Positions 29,246 to 39,204 of a DNA stretch of 64,000 bases are shown piece by piece. Each line of letters starts with the position of its first letter. Position 1 is the stretch's first letter. The DNA is from Halomonas sp. 7T (GTDB lineage: Bacteria > Pseudomonadota > Gammaproteobacteria > Pseudomonadales > Halomonadaceae), in the NCBI RefSeq assembly GCF_025643255.1, contig NZ_CP087112.1, positions 1-64,000 on the forward strand, in the 5' to 3' direction. The notes under the pieces were generated by a model. The model made no database searches and had not been told where the DNA came from. It saw nothing but the letters and a program-made list of their open reading frames with translations. The position numbers and the translations under genes are program-made.

Positions 29246-32077
29246 ATGGATTATAAGCATACGCTAAACTTGCCAGAAACCGACTTTCCCATGCGCGGCA
29301 TGCTGCCGAAACAGGAGCCAGGGCGCGTTTCAAAATGGCAGGATATGAACCTGTACCAGCGCCTGCGCGACACCCGTGCGGGTGCGCCGCTGTTTGTTCT
29401 GCACGATGGTCCTCCCTATGCCAACGGCAGTATCCATATTGGTCACGCCGTTAATAAAATCCTTAAAGATATTATTGTTAAATCCAAAAACCTAGCCGGT
29501 TTCGACGCACCTTACGTGCCCGGCTGGGACTGCCACGGCCTGCCCATTGAGCACAAAGTTGAAACCACCCACGGTAAGCACTTAGCCGCTGATAAAGCCC
29601 GCGAGCTTTGCCGTGAGTACGCCGGTGCGCAGATCGAAACGCAGCTAGCCGATTTTGTACGCCTTGGCATTATCGGTGACTGGGATCATCCGTACCGCTC
29701 AATGGACTACACCAACGAGGCGGGAGAGATCCGCGCGCTGGCCGATATGGTCGATGCGGGCTATGTGTTCAAAGGCTTAAAGCCGGTTAACTGGTGCTTT
29801 GACTGTGGCTCGGCGCTGGCAGAGGCGGAAGTTGAGTACGCCGATAAGAAATCTGATGCGATTGATGTGGCCTTCCCGGTAGAAGATGGCGACAAATTAG
29901 CGGCGGCTTTTGGCCTTAGCGAATTGCCCAAGCCAGCGGCGGTCGTGATCTGGACCACCACGCCCTGGACCATTCCCGCCAACCAAGCGCTGAACGTTCA
30001 CCCAGAGTTTACCTACGCACTGGTGGATACTGGCGAACGCCTGCTGTTGCTAGCCGAAGAGCTGGTAGAAAGCTGTTTAGAGCGCTTTGGTTTACAAGGC
30101 AACGTGGTCGCAACTACTCAGGGCAAACAGCTTGATCTGATCAACTTCCGCCACCCGTTTTATGAGCGCCTTTCGCCGGTGTATCTTGCGGATTACGTTG
30201 AGTCTGAAGTCGGCAGCACGGGCATCGTTCACTCAGCGCCTTCTTACGGTATGGATGACTTTATCACCTGCCGTGAGCATGACATGAGCTTTGACGACAT
30301 GCTCAACCCGGTGCAAGGCAACGGTGTCTACGCCGATGATCTGCCGTTCTTCGGCGGCCAGATGATCTGGAAAGCTAACCCGCATATCGTTGAAAAACTG
30401 CGCGAAGTGGGTGCGCTGATGGCGCATACACCCATCAAGCACAGCTACATGCACTGCTGGCGCCACAAATCACCGGTTATTTACCGTGCTACCGCCCAGT
30501 GGTTTGTGGGCATGGATATCAAAGGTAAAGACGGCAAAACCTTGCGCGAGCGGGCATTGGAAAGCATTGAAGCCACCGAGTTTACGCCTGCCTGGGGTCA
30601 GGCGCGACTGCACAGCATGATTGCCAACCGCCCGGACTGGTGTATCTCTCGCCAGCGTAACTGGGGCGTGCCGATTCCGTTCTTCCTGCATAAGCAAACC
30701 GGCGAGCTGCATCCTAAGACGGTTGAGCTAATGGAAGAAGCGGCTAAGCGCGTAGAGCAAGAGGGTATTGAGGCGTGGTTTAAGCTCGACCCTGCCGAGC
30801 TATTAGGTGCCGAAGCGGCGGAGTATGAAAAAGTCACCGATACCTTGGATGTCTGGTTTGACTCCGGTACCACGCACCGCCACGTGCTGCGTGGCTCGCA
30901 TCCTCATGGTCATGAAAGCGGCTCGCGTGCTGACCTGTATCTGGAGGGGTCTGATCAGCACCGTGGCTGGTTCCATTCGTCGCTACTGACCGGCGCAGCG
31001 ATTGACGGCCATGCGCCGTACCGTCAGCTGCTCACGCATGGCTTCACCGTCGATGCCCAGGGCCGCAAAATGTCCAAGTCCATCGGTAACGTGGTTGCAC
31101 CGCAAACCGTGATGGACAAGCTGGGCGCCGATATTTTACGTCTGTGGGTGGCGTCGACGGATTACTCTGGCGAAATGGCCGTTTCGGATGAAATCTTGAA
31201 GCGCACCGCCGATGTGTATCGACGCATCCGTAACACCGCACGCTTCTTGCTTTCCAACCTGAACGGTTTTGATCCCAAGCGGGATCAGGTGGCGTTTGGC
31301 GATATGCTGGCACTGGATCAGTGGGTGGTCGACCGCGCAGCGCAGCTGCAAGCACGCATTGAAACCGCCTATGAAGAGTACCGTTTCCTGGATGTGTACC
31401 AGCAAGTGCATGGTTTCTGCGCACGCGAGCTGGGCGGTTTCTACCTGGATGTAATCAAGGACCGCCAGTACACGACTCAAACGGACTCGCTCGCTCGCCG
31501 CAGCGCGCAAACCGCGCTGTATCATGTGGTAGAAGCGCTGAGCCGCTGGGTGGCGCCGATTCTGTCGTTCACCGCCGAGGAGATTTATGAGCATATCCCC
31601 GGTGAGCGTGGCGACAGCGTCTTGCTAGAAACTTATTACACGGGGCTGGGCACTCTGGAAGACGGGGCCGACATGGGCCGTGCTTTCTGGGAGCAGGTGC
31701 TGGAAGTGAAGCACTCGGTGAACAAGTGCCTGGAAGATGCCCGTAATGCCAAAGTGATCAAAGGCAGCTTAGCGGCGGAAGTGACGCTTTACGTCAGCGA
31801 CGAGCTGAATGCTACGCTCACCAAGTTGGGCGATGAACTGCGCTTCGTGATGCTCACCAGTGAAGTACACCTAGCGCCGCTAGCGAGTGCCGCTAACGCA
31901 GAGAGCACCGAACTTGACGGTTTGAAAGTAGCGGTGAGTGGAAGCGAGCATCAAAAGTGCGAGCGCTGCTGGCACCACCGAGCGGATGTGGGCGCTCATG
32001 CTGAGCATCCAGATCTATGTGGTCGCTGTATCAGCAACCTGCCCGAGGGCAGCGGCGAGATTCGTTACTATGCCTAA
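29246..32077 (+). CDS. ileS: Isoleucyl-tRNA synthetase
   Basis: Class I synthetase charging tRNA-Ile, 943 residues, start at ATG 29246 (the open frame extends upstream into ribF, which is ignored). HIGH at 64-67 (GSIHIGHA), the CP1 editing domain with [10 protein letters not shown] and [16 protein letters not shown] residues, and KMSKS at 608-612. The C-terminal zinc knuckle [12 protein letters not shown] ... CGRCISNL is complete. This is the ordinary bacterial, mupirocin-sensitive length class. The stop overlaps the lspA start by 8 bases, so translation is coupled. Confidence 0.97.
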   Translation: MDYKHTLNLPETDFPMRGMLPKQEPGRVSKWQDMNLYQRLRDTRAGAPLFVLHDGPPYANGSIHIGHAVNKILKDIIVKSKNLAGFDAPYVPGWDCHGLPIEHKVETTHGKHLAADKARELCREYAGAQIETQLADFVRLGIIGDWDHPYRSMDYTNEAGEIRALADMVDAGYVFKGLKPVNWCFDCGSALAEAEVEYADKKSDAIDVAFPVEDGDKLAAAFGLSELPKPAAVVIWTTTPWTIPANQALNVHPEFTYALVDTGERLLLLAEELVESCLERFGLQGNVVATTQGKQLDLINFRHPFYERLSPVYLADYVESEVGSTGIVHSAPSYGMDDFITCREHDMSFDDMLNPVQGNGVYADDLPFFGGQMIWKANPHIVEKLREVGALMAHTPIKHSYMHCWRHKSPVIYRATAQWFVGMDIKGKDGKTLRERALESIEATEFTPAWGQARLHSMIANRPDWCISRQRNWGVPIPFFLHKQTGELHPKTVELMEEAAKRVEQEGIEAWFKLDPAELLGAEAAEYEKVTDTLDVWFDSGTTHRHVLRGSHPHGHESGSRADLYLEGSDQHRGWFHSSLLTGAAIDGHAPYRQLLTHGFTVDAQGRKMSKSIGNVVAPQTVMDKLGADILRLWVASTDYSGEMAVSDEILKRTADVYRRIRNTARFLLSNLNGFDPKRDQVAFGDMLALDQWVVDRAAQLQARIETAYEEYRFLDVYQQVHGFCARELGGFYLDVIKDRQYTTQTDSLARRSAQTALYHVVEALSRWVAPILSFTAEEIYEHIPGERGDSVLLETYYTGLGTLEDGADMGRAFWEQVLEVKHSVNKCLEDARNAKVIKGSLAAEVTLYVSDELNATLTKLGDELRFVMLTSEVHLAPLASAANAESTELDGLKVAVSGSEHQKCERCWHHRADVGAHAEHPDLCGRCISNLPEGSGEIRYYA

Positions 32078-32606
32078 GGGTGCGTCCACCATCGATAACC
32101 CAAGCCAGCCGCCGCCCATGCGGCGGCCGCTACGCTGGCTATGGCTGGCAGTGGCGGTCGTCGTGTTGGACTTACTGACCAAATACATGGCGAGTCACTT
32201 TTTAAATTACGCCCAGCCCGTTGAGGTGCTGCCGTTTTTTAACCTTACGTTGCTGCATAATACCGGGGCCGCGTTTAGCTTTTTAGCGGATCACCCCGGC
32301 TGGCAGCGCTGGTTTTTTGCGTTAGTTGCCATTGGTGCCAGCATTGGCTTAACCGTTTGGCTCTCCCGCGTGAAGGCAGATGAAAAGCTGCTGGCCGTAG
32401 CACTGCCGCTGATTATTGGCGGTGCGTTGGGCAACCTGTACGACCGCTTAGTGCATGGCTACGTAGTGGACTTTTTATCGTTCCACGCTGCTGGCTGGTA
32501 CTATCCCGCCTTTAATGTGGCGGATATCGGCATTACCTTGGGAGCGGTAGGATTAATATGGGAGTCGATAATGGGTGATCGACGCCGTAAGAAAGCCGCG
32601 CTATAG
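32070..32606 (+). CDS. lspA: Lipoprotein signal peptidase (signal peptidase II)
   Basis: Aspartyl protease of the inner membrane that removes the signal peptide of diacylated prolipoproteins. 178 residues from the ATG at 32070, which overlaps the end of ileS. Four membrane helices; catalytic aspartates are Asp125 in [11 protein letters not shown] and Asp152 in FNVADIGI; the NTGAAFS motif is at 64-70. The first 20 residues are a polar N-terminal extension before helix 1. Third gene of the ribF operon. Confidence 0.96.
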   Translation: MPKGASTIDNPSQPPPMRRPLRWLWLAVAVVVLDLLTKYMASHFLNYAQPVEVLPFFNLTLLHNTGAAFSFLADHPGWQRWFFALVAIGASIGLTVWLSRVKADEKLLAVALPLIIGGALGNLYDRLVHGYVVDFLSFHAAGWYYPAFNVADIGITLGAVGLIWESIMGDRRRKKAAL

Positions 32607-32645
32607 CAGCATGACTAAAAGCCATAGAGTGACGAGTGAGGAACC

Positions 32646-33089
32646 ATGGACTACCTAATTGATGATGGTATGGAAATTACCCTGCACTTCACGCTGAAGC
32701 TGGAAGACGGCACGGTTGTCGATTCCACCAAAGAGAAAGCCCCCGCCACCTTCCAGTATGGCGATGGCAACTTGCCGCCCGGTTTTGAGCATCCTATTAA
32801 AGGCATGGCCGCTGGCCAGAGCGGGGCGTTTCAGATTACCCCGGAGCACTCTTTTGGGCAGCATAATCCGCAGAATATCCAAACGCTGAAGCGCGCTGAT
32901 TTTGGTGATGAAGAGCCGGAGATTGGCATGGTGATGTCATTTGCCGATAAAGCAGGAACGGAATTGCCTGGCGTGGTCAAAACCATAGACGGCGACCGTG
33001 TGGAAGTGGACTTTAATCACCCGCTCGCAGGACGTACGTTAACGTTTGAAGTGGACGTGCTGAACGTAACGCCCGTCACCAAGCACTAA
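32646..33089 (+). CDS. fkpB: FKBP-type peptidyl-prolyl isomerase (SlpA/FkpB)
   Basis: 147 residues; cis-trans prolyl isomerase with an inserted-in-flap chaperone domain, cytoplasmic. Motifs: LHFTLKLEDGTVVDSTKEKAP, the FKBP core FQYGDGNLPPGFEHPIKGMA, and VDFNHPLAGRTLTFEVDVL at the C-terminus, the same plan as SlpD/SlyD-type proteins, but without the His-rich metal tail. Located between lspA (39 bases) and ispH (67 bases), the conserved place of fkpB. Confidence 0.95.
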   Translation: MDYLIDDGMEITLHFTLKLEDGTVVDSTKEKAPATFQYGDGNLPPGFEHPIKGMAAGQSGAFQITPEHSFGQHNPQNIQTLKRADFGDEEPEIGMVMSFADKAGTELPGVVKTIDGDRVEVDFNHPLAGRTLTFEVDVLNVTPVTKH

Positions 33090-33156
33090 TTGTCAGAACA
33101 AGTTGTAGAAAGAATATTCACTTAACCGGCGATGCAGGTTGCATCAAGGCGCTTTT

Positions 33157-34137
33157 ATGCAGTCAACAGAGTCCTCTCAGCCCATACAGATTAAGCTGGC
33201 AAACCCGCGCGGGTTTTGCGCTGGCGTGGATCGTGCGATCGACATCGTCAACCGCGCGCTCGACGTCTTTGGCCCGCCCATTTACGTGCGCCACGAGGTG
33301 GTGCATAACCGCTTTGTGGTTGAAACCTTACGCGAGCGGGGCGCTGTGTTTGTTGAAGAGCTGCATGAAGTGCCCGATGACGTGATTGTGATTTTCTCGG
33401 CCCACGGTGTTTCTCGTGCAGTGCAACAAGAAGCTGAGCAGCGCGGTCTTAAAGTCTTCGATGCGACCTGCCCGCTGGTTACCAAAGTACATTTGGAGGT
33501 TCTGCGCTACGCGAAGCGCGGTCAAGAGTGCATTCTGATCGGGCACGAAGGTCATCCGGAAGTTGAAGGCACGATGGGGCGTTACGACACGTCTCACGGT
33601 GGCCAGATTTACCTTGTAGAAGATGAGCGGGACGTTGCCAACTTGGTGGTGAACGATCCCTCATCACTGGCGTTTGTCACGCAAACTACGCTCTCGATGG
33701 ACGACACTGCCAAAGTGATTGATGCGCTGCGTGCAACCTTCCCAGAGATACAAGGGCCGCGTAAAGACGACATTTGTTATGCCACTCAAAATCGGCAGGA
33801 TGCGGTGCGCGAACTGGCAGCGGACAGTGACCTAGTGCTCGTCGTGGGAAGCCCCAATAGCTCCAACTCCAATCGTCTGCGTGAGCTTTCCGAGCGGATG
33901 GGCACGCCTGCTTATTTAGTAGATAACGCCGAGCAAATTGAAGCAGCTTGGCTTGAAGGCGTAAGCCGGATTGGCGTTACCGCCGGTGCCAGCGCCCCGG
34001 AAGTGCTGGTGAAAGGTGTAATTGAAAAGCTTCAAACGCTTGGCGCAGAAGCGCCGATTGAACTGCAAGGGCGTGAAGAGAATATTACGTTCTCGATGCC
34101 GAAGGAGCTGCGAGAACAAGTGATTGTAAGCGGGTGA
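33157..34137 (+). CDS. ispH: 4-hydroxy-3-methylbut-2-enyl diphosphate reductase
   Basis: Last enzyme of the MEP pathway; reductively dehydrates HMBPP to IPP and DMAPP using a [4Fe-4S] cluster. 326 residues from the ATG at 33157, preferred over an upstream TTG at 33139. The cluster cysteines are Cys21 ([10 protein letters not shown]), Cys105 (DATCPLVTK) and Cys207 (ICYATQNRQ). Last gene of the ribF operon; an inverted repeat follows before pilE. Confidence 0.97.
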   Translation: MQSTESSQPIQIKLANPRGFCAGVDRAIDIVNRALDVFGPPIYVRHEVVHNRFVVETLRERGAVFVEELHEVPDDVIVIFSAHGVSRAVQQEAEQRGLKVFDATCPLVTKVHLEVLRYAKRGQECILIGHEGHPEVEGTMGRYDTSHGGQIYLVEDERDVANLVVNDPSSLAFVTQTTLSMDDTAKVIDALRATFPEIQGPRKDDICYATQNRQDAVRELAADSDLVLVVGSPNSSNSNRLRELSERMGTPAYLVDNAEQIEAAWLEGVSRIGVTAGASAPEVLVKGVIEKLQTLGAEAPIELQGREENITFSMPKELREQVIVSG

Positions 34138-34144
34138 TGCAAAC

Positions 34145-34190
34145 GGTATCAGTTTACGACATACTCAAAGTATGAGTTAACTGATACGGG
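34145..34190. terminator. Long imperfect hairpin between ispH and pilE
   Basis: cggtatcagtttacgacatact (34145-34166) pairs with agtatgagttaactgatacgg (34170-34190) over about 20 positions with one bulge and a 3-base loop. No T run follows, so it is not a standard intrinsic terminator. It may separate the ispH operon from the pilin genes or act as an operator or mRNA structure; the pilE ribosome binding site (gggag) overlaps its right edge. Confidence 0.45.
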
Positions 34191-34201
34191 AGCATCGCTT
34201 A

Positions 34202-34609
34202 GTGTCTTACGTTTTTGATTACCGTGAAGGTCATGTCAGTAGGCGCCAGCGCGGCTTTACTCTCATCGAATTATTGATTGCGGTGGTCATCGTTGGGATC
34301 ATCGCAAGCATCGCCTATCCCAGTTATACCCGCTATGTTGAGCGCTCTGTTCGCTCTGATGGCCAGACGGCACTCTTGCAGGCGGCTTCAGAGATGGAGC
34401 GTTGTTATTCCCGTGATTACACCTACGAAGAGTGCGATTTGGAGATGACGGTCTCTCCGGGCGGCCATTACAGCATCTCATCCGACACCTCCAATGGAGG
34501 CTACGTATTAACCGCTGCGACCTCGCGTTCCGATGGTTGCAGTGAAGATGAAGATCAAAACCTCACCTTGAATTCAAAAGGTGAGCGCTCTCCAGAGGTT
34601 TGCTGGTAA
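34202..34609 (+). CDS. pilE: Type IV pilin-like protein PilE
   Basis: 135-residue minor pilin. The prepilin peptidase site is GFTLIE, with cleavage Gly18|Phe19 and Glu23 at mature position +5, followed by the hydrophobic helix LLIAVVIVGIIASIAYPSY. The leader of 18 residues is long compared with the usual 5-10; the only possible start is GTG at 34202, since the later ATG is out of frame. The C-terminal half has cysteine pairs (RCYS, YEECD, DGCSED, EVCW) typical of the PilE/GspH-like D-region. First gene of the pilE-pilV-pilW-pilX unit. Confidence 0.9.
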   Translation: MSYVFDYREGHVSRRQRGFTLIELLIAVVIVGIIASIAYPSYTRYVERSVRSDGQTALLQAASEMERCYSRDYTYEECDLEMTVSPGGHYSISSDTSNGGYVLTAATSRSDGCSEDEDQNLTLNSKGERSPEVCW

Positions 34610-35040
34610 TGAAGCACCAGCAAGGGTTCTCACTGATTGAAGTGCTGATAGCGCTGGTAGTACTTGCCTTTGGTCTAATGGGGGTGGCAGCCATGCAAAT
34701 GAAAGCACTGCAAAGCGCGACCGAAGGGTATCAACGCTCTATTGCTGTCGTTGCCGCTGTCGACGCACAAGAGAGGGTTTGGGGATTATTAGAGGGTAAT
34801 GGCAACTGCGAAGACATAGATGCATCAGCTGTTAGCGCCCTTGAAGGCGATTGGATAAAACACTGGTCAGAAGATACAAGCGTTAATCCGTTACGAGGCG
34901 CAAACTGGGGCAACAGTGGTGTAAGTACGTCTGAGGGTTGTGAGTTTACGATTGTGATTGCCCTGAATAGCGTATCTAGTAATAGTGAGGAAGAGTACCG
35001 CTACCGTTTTAACCTTCCTAATACGGTAGATGCGCCATGA
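34609..35040 (+). CDS. pilV: Type IV pilus modification/minor pilin PilV
   Basis: 143 residues. The start ATG at 34609 overlaps the pilE stop by one base (taatg). Prepilin motif QQGFSLIEVLIALVVLAFGLMGVAAMQ, where GFSLIEVLIA and the following FGLMGVA are the PilV/GspI hallmark. PilV primes pilus assembly with PilW, PilX and PilE. The globular part holds only two Cys (NGNCED, EGCEFT), likely to form a disulfide. Confidence 0.9.
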   Translation: MKHQQGFSLIEVLIALVVLAFGLMGVAAMQMKALQSATEGYQRSIAVVAAVDAQERVWGLLEGNGNCEDIDASAVSALEGDWIKHWSEDTSVNPLRGANWGNSGVSTSEGCEFTIVIALNSVSSNSEEEYRYRFNLPNTVDAP

Positions 35041-35534
35041 AAGCAGTTAAGCATCAACTTGGCGCTGGCTTAGTTGAATTAATGGTGGCGATGGCGATCG
35101 GCACTGCGATTGCGTTGGGAGCTGGTCAGCTCTTTTTGTCTACATTTTCTACCTTTAACTCGGTGGACGAGCTAAGCCGAAAGCAAGAATTAGCGGTGTT
35201 TTTAACGCAAATATTAGCAGAGGGTTTGCGAAAAGAAGGTGATACTGACCGCTATGAGCTTTCCTGCGGTATTCAGAAAGCCATGTGTCTATGCACTATC
35301 AGGGACACTGCTGAAGGAAACCAGCCTGTTATAGATTTTTATAAAGACTATGAAGATGACCACCCAATCAGCAACGCTGAGTGTAGCGAAGACCAAGAGC
35401 CGTTGGCGAGTCCAGTGGTAGGTAAAGACCACCAATATTTCGTCAGTGTCCCTATTATGAAGAGTGGCGAGTCGCTAATGTTTTATGTCACTAATCGAGA
35501 TGTCGTTACAACCACCCACATTGAGAGCGAGTGA
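35037..35534 (+). CDS. pilW: PilW-like minor pilin
   Basis: 165 residues, translationally coupled to pilV (atga overlap). The prepilin site is LG|AGLVELMVAMAIG: Glu is at +5 and the residue at +1 is Ala in place of Phe. PilW and GspJ relatives have the GLVELM pattern and a larger domain; this one is on the short side (PilW is often 220-350 residues), so the C-terminal domain is reduced. Cys-rich middle (LSCGIQKAMCLCTIRD). Base composition is more A/T-rich than flanking genes. Confidence 0.82.
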   Translation: MKAVKHQLGAGLVELMVAMAIGTAIALGAGQLFLSTFSTFNSVDELSRKQELAVFLTQILAEGLRKEGDTDRYELSCGIQKAMCLCTIRDTAEGNQPVIDFYKDYEDDHPISNAECSEDQEPLASPVVGKDHQYFVSVPIMKSGESLMFYVTNRDVVTTTHIESE

Positions 35535-35535
35535 G

Positions 35536-37992
35536 ATGAAAAAGCAGCAAAATGGCGCAGCACTCTTTGTTGTCATGGCCTTGTTATCGGCCTCCATGGT
35601 GGTGGGTATGAGCGCTATGCAGTCATCCCTTGTAGATGAGCGGTTAGCAGGTAATTTTCGCTCCTCTGTTGAAGCGCAGATGACCGCTGAAAACACCTTG
35701 TCAGCATTAGTAAATCCTAATAATAACTCAAATCGCAACGACTTTTTAGGTCAATTAGTAGCAGATCCAGAGCTACTTAAAGAGACGGATGGAAAACTGA
35801 CGGGTGAGGCGATTGCCCAATTGCTTCAATCGGGTACGTTGGATCAATTTATTGCGGATCTATTGCCCGCCAATTTTGACGAGCTAGATGAGGATGAGCA
35901 GCGACAAATAAAAGAAGAGCTGCTGGCTAACCTGGAGCTTCAATTTGAAGTTGATACGGAGGTGCAGACGGTAACAATCACCTCCTGGGATCGCGGGTTG
36001 CGCAATAGTGCCGTGCGTGATTCGGCTTTGGTTTATCGTTACGAATTTGAAGGTGCCAACCTTAGTGGCATTTTAAGCAATGGTATTATCACTTGTTACG
36101 GCGCGTCTTTTGAAGGAGGGGGAGGCGTTGCTGTTGATAGCTTTGATTCACAGTTAGGTGCTTATGGCCTCATGGGGAACAGTGGTGGGAAAGCCTCACT
36201 GGTATCTCTTCACGAAAATAGCCTGCTGAAATTTAATATGGGGTCTGCTCCAGGTGTTACGGGAGACATATTTACAGCAGGGAGTATGGAAGTCACCAAT
36301 ACTATGCCTATAGATGGTGATGTATATAGTGTGGGTGAAGTCACTCTAAAAGGTAATAATGCGTTAATCACAGGCAATATATACTCTGAAAGTAGTGTGT
36401 TCTTTCAGGTTGGTACCAGGGTAGACGGCAATATTCTGGTCAATACTTCTGTGCAAGTGTTAGGGAACTGGGGGGATGTTAATCCTTTGCAACCAAATGG
36501 CGTCTATAGAGGACCCACTACCTATGCCATTGGTGGTGATGTGACCTCGCCAGAAATTTATACGGAAATAGGTAACAGAATTGAGGGTGATCAGAGTCGC
36601 AGCTTTCCTGGAATCGTCTTTGAAGACTATTTAAGTGAAGGGTTAGCGGTGGTGTCGGAGGGGCAAGCCTGTCCTGATTATAGTGTGGAGGAGGTTTATA
36701 ATGAATATAGCTTTAAAAGCAATCCTAGAAATGTAAGCGTTCTAAACTGGAATGGCCCGGAAGATTCAAAGGTGCTAGGAGAGTCCCAGTTTATAGGCGG
36801 ATATGAAGTTTTCCATGTTAATAGTTTGACCATAGGCGGGGAGGGCTTGGTTATAGGCAAGCCCACGGTGATTGTTGCAGATTCCAATGTGTCACTAGTT
36901 CTATGGGGAGACTCTGCTATTACCCTGCGTGAAGGTGCTTCGCTACGTATTATTTCCAAGGGTAAGTTTGATTTCAACGGGTCAAATGTTTTTGAGATGA
37001 ATGGTTTTAATCCTGTTGTTGAAGTTGAAGGGGAATTGGTTCCTGCATTTTCTTTTATCTCGTTATATGAGGGTGGAGGTAGCGCAGTTGCAATGAATTC
37101 TGATGGAGATATGTATGGTGAAGTACTTGCCCCGTTTGGCAATGTCTCAATCAGCGGCTCAGCTAGTTTGATGGGGCGCGTTTTCTCGGAAAGCTTGAGC
37201 GTAAGTGGTGCCGGTTCAATACACTATGATCGTGCTTATGAAGATGTTGCCATTACATCTTCGGCTGCTAGCCCCGAGTGGTGCAGTTTTAATGATTTAT
37301 CCCCTTTGACGATTGCAAGCCCTGTTGGTCAGATAAGGCTTCCTAGCTCTCAAGCAGAATTTAATGGCAAAGGCAGTGTTCCTGATATTACAGTGACCCA
37401 AGACGACCTTGATAAGTTCTCCGGCGCTAATGCTGCCAATAATAACATTCAGGGAGGCATTCCTGATGGTTTGTTCAATCGTGGTGAAAGCGCTGAAAAA
37501 TTTCATACCTTCATCGAAATGCTCCGAACCCGAAATGAAACTGTCCACGTGCAAGGGAGGAGTGTCAAAAACAATACGTCTTTTGGAAGCGAGGGGAATG
37601 AACAGATTACGTTTGTGACTGGCACTATCGATGCAAACAATATATCCGGTGCTGGCATTTTAGTTGTTAAAGGTGATTATGCAGCAGGAGGAAATCCCGA
37701 TTTTAATGGGTTGATTATCGTATTAGGCGATTATTCACAGAAAGGGGGCGGCGGCAGAGATTTAAATGGTGCCTTATTAGTGGCACCTTATGATGAAAGT
37801 CTTTTAGAGTTCACTGCTGCCGACATTGAGTTTAGGGGTGGGGGTAGTAATAATTTTAATTATGATGAGGCAGCTTTGCGCACTGCTTTTAGTTTGCTTG
37901 ATTCTGAAGAACAAGCCAGCTGGGGGAATTGTACTGTTCCACCGTCGTCTGGTGATGGTGAGCTGACTTGGTCGTTAATAGACTGGCGCTGA
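35536..37992 (+). CDS. Very large PilX-type pilus assembly protein with repeat-rich C-terminal region
   Basis: 818 residues from ATG 35536, one base after the pilW stop. The N-terminus NGAALFVVMALLSASMVVGMSAMQ and DERLAGNFRS are the PilX N-terminal motif, so this is a pilin-like protein inserted by the same pathway. Typical PilX has 150-200 residues. Here about 600 extra residues follow, in two Gly/Ser/Asn/Val-rich blocks with short repeats such as GDVYSVGEVTLKGNNALITG and VLAPFGNVSISGSASLMG, which suggest a beta-solenoid like bactofilin or DUF7305 domains. Only about four Cys residues. No pilY1 lies in the cluster; this protein may act as the pilus-tip adhesin. The gene is visibly A/T-richer than trpS next to it. 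Confidence 0.82.
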   Translation: MKKQQNGAALFVVMALLSASMVVGMSAMQSSLVDERLAGNFRSSVEAQMTAENTLSALVNPNNNSNRNDFLGQLVADPELLKETDGKLTGEAIAQLLQSGTLDQFIADLLPANFDELDEDEQRQIKEELLANLELQFEVDTEVQTVTITSWDRGLRNSAVRDSALVYRYEFEGANLSGILSNGIITCYGASFEGGGGVAVDSFDSQLGAYGLMGNSGGKASLVSLHENSLLKFNMGSAPGVTGDIFTAGSMEVTNTMPIDGDVYSVGEVTLKGNNALITGNIYSESSVFFQVGTRVDGNILVNTSVQVLGNWGDVNPLQPNGVYRGPTTYAIGGDVTSPEIYTEIGNRIEGDQSRSFPGIVFEDYLSEGLAVVSEGQACPDYSVEEVYNEYSFKSNPRNVSVLNWNGPEDSKVLGESQFIGGYEVFHVNSLTIGGEGLVIGKPTVIVADSNVSLVLWGDSAITLREGASLRIISKGKFDFNGSNVFEMNGFNPVVEVEGELVPAFSFISLYEGGGSAVAMNSDGDMYGEVLAPFGNVSISGSASLMGRVFSESLSVSGAGSIHYDRAYEDVAITSSAASPEWCSFNDLSPLTIASPVGQIRLPSSQAEFNGKGSVPDITVTQDDLDKFSGANAANNNIQGGIPDGLFNRGESAEKFHTFIEMLRTRNETVHVQGRSVKNNTSFGSEGNEQITFVTGTIDANNISGAGILVVKGDYAAGGNPDFNGLIIVLGDYSQKGGGGRDLNGALLVAPYDESLLEFTAADIEFRGGGSNNFNYDEAALRTAFSLLDSEEQASWGNCTVPPSSGDGELTWSLIDWR

Positions 37993-38056
37993 AGCTGTTC
38001 GCCACTCGTCTAGCAACACGTTATGATAGGCCTATTTACCTAAGAGCTAGAACATC

Positions 38057-39079
38057 ATGAGTCAGACAGCCAAAACCCGCGTTCTTACTGGGATTACTAC
38101 AACCGGAACGCCGCATCTTGGCAATTATGTTGGGGCCATTAAGCCTGCCATTGAGGCCAGCCAAGACCCCAACGTGCAGTCGTTCTACTTTCTGGCGGAT
38201 TACCACGCGCTGATCAAGTGCCAAGACCCTAAGCGTGTGCAGGAGTCTCGCCTGGAGATCGCCGCAACGTGGCTGGCGCTGGGTCTGGATACCGATAACG
38301 CTATTTTCTATCGCCAGTCGGATATCTTAGAAATCCCCGAACTGATGTGGATGCTCTCTTGCGTGTGTGCCAAGGGCCTGATGAACCGTGCCCACGCTTA
38401 CAAAGCCGCGGTGGCGGAGAATGAGGAAGCTGGTAATCAAGACCCAGACAAAGGCGTTACCATGGGGCTATTTGGATACCCCGTGCTAATGGCGGCTGAT
38501 ATCCTTATGTTTAACGCTAATAAAGTACCGGTCGGGCGTGACCAAATTCAGCATATTGAAATGGCGCGTGATATTGGCAACCGCTTTAATCACCTGTTTA
38601 AAGGCCAGTATTTTGTACAGCCAGACGCCGTCGTGGATGAAAAAGGCGAAGTATTAAAAGGGCTGGATGGACGCAAAATGTCCAAAAGCTACAACAATAC
38701 GATTCCACTGTTCTCTGCTGAGAAAAAGCTGCAAAAGCTGGTGCGCAAAATTAAAACCAATTCGTTAGAGCCGGGTGAGCCCAAAGACCCGGACACCTGC
38801 ACGCTGTTCCAGATATTCTCGGCGTTCGCCAGCGATGAAGAAACAGCCGCCATGCGTGCGCAGTATGCCGAAGGGATTGGTTGGGGCGACGCTAAAAATC
38901 ACGTCTTTGATTATTTGAATGACCACCTAAGCGCCCCCCGTGAGCGCTACAATGCGTTAATGGAAGACCCTGGGCATATTGAAGCCGTGCTTCAAAAAGG
39001 CGCTGAGCGTGCCCGAGAGGAAGCGGCCGTGACCATGGATCGTTTACGCTCCGCGGTGGGGTTAGGTCGGTTTATTTAA
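38057..39079 (+). CDS. trpS: Tryptophanyl-tRNA synthetase
   Basis: 340 residues, class I synthetase charging tRNA-Trp. The HIGH-type motif is TPHLGNYVGA near residues 17-26, and KMSKS is in LDGRKMSKSYNN near 200-211. The substrate pocket motif GYPVLMAADILMF and AHAYKAAV are typical. Starts 64 bases after the pilX stop; a hairpin with a GC-rich stem follows at 39104. It is monocistronic. Confidence 0.96.
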   Translation: MSQTAKTRVLTGITTTGTPHLGNYVGAIKPAIEASQDPNVQSFYFLADYHALIKCQDPKRVQESRLEIAATWLALGLDTDNAIFYRQSDILEIPELMWMLSCVCAKGLMNRAHAYKAAVAENEEAGNQDPDKGVTMGLFGYPVLMAADILMFNANKVPVGRDQIQHIEMARDIGNRFNHLFKGQYFVQPDAVVDEKGEVLKGLDGRKMSKSYNNTIPLFSAEKKLQKLVRKIKTNSLEPGEPKDPDTCTLFQIFSAFASDEETAAMRAQYAEGIGWGDAKNHVFDYLNDHLSAPRERYNALMEDPGHIEAVLQKGAERAREEAAVTMDRLRSAVGLGRFI

Positions 39080-39103
39080 TTTCCAATAACTTTAGCCTAA
39101 CAC

Positions 39104-39135
39104 CAGAAGGCCCTCCCATGTGGGAGGGCCTTCTG
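39104..39135 (+). terminator. trpS hairpin terminator
   Basis: A perfect 14-base stem, cagaaggccctccc with gggagggccttctg, and the 4-base loop atgt, 24 bases after trpS. The T run is missing, so it may act as an attenuator-type or exonuclease-protecting hairpin as well. Confidence 0.65.
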
Positions 39136-39204
39136 CGTATAAAAGACCGCTTCGCCTTCAATGGGCTAGGGGGTAGCATCCGACCGTCCTTTAGGGTGTA
39201 AGCA

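Noticed and set aside
31136..31594. Minus-strand frame of 152 codons inside ileS
   Set aside because: Shadow of a GC-rich coding gene; no start signal and no recognisable protein.
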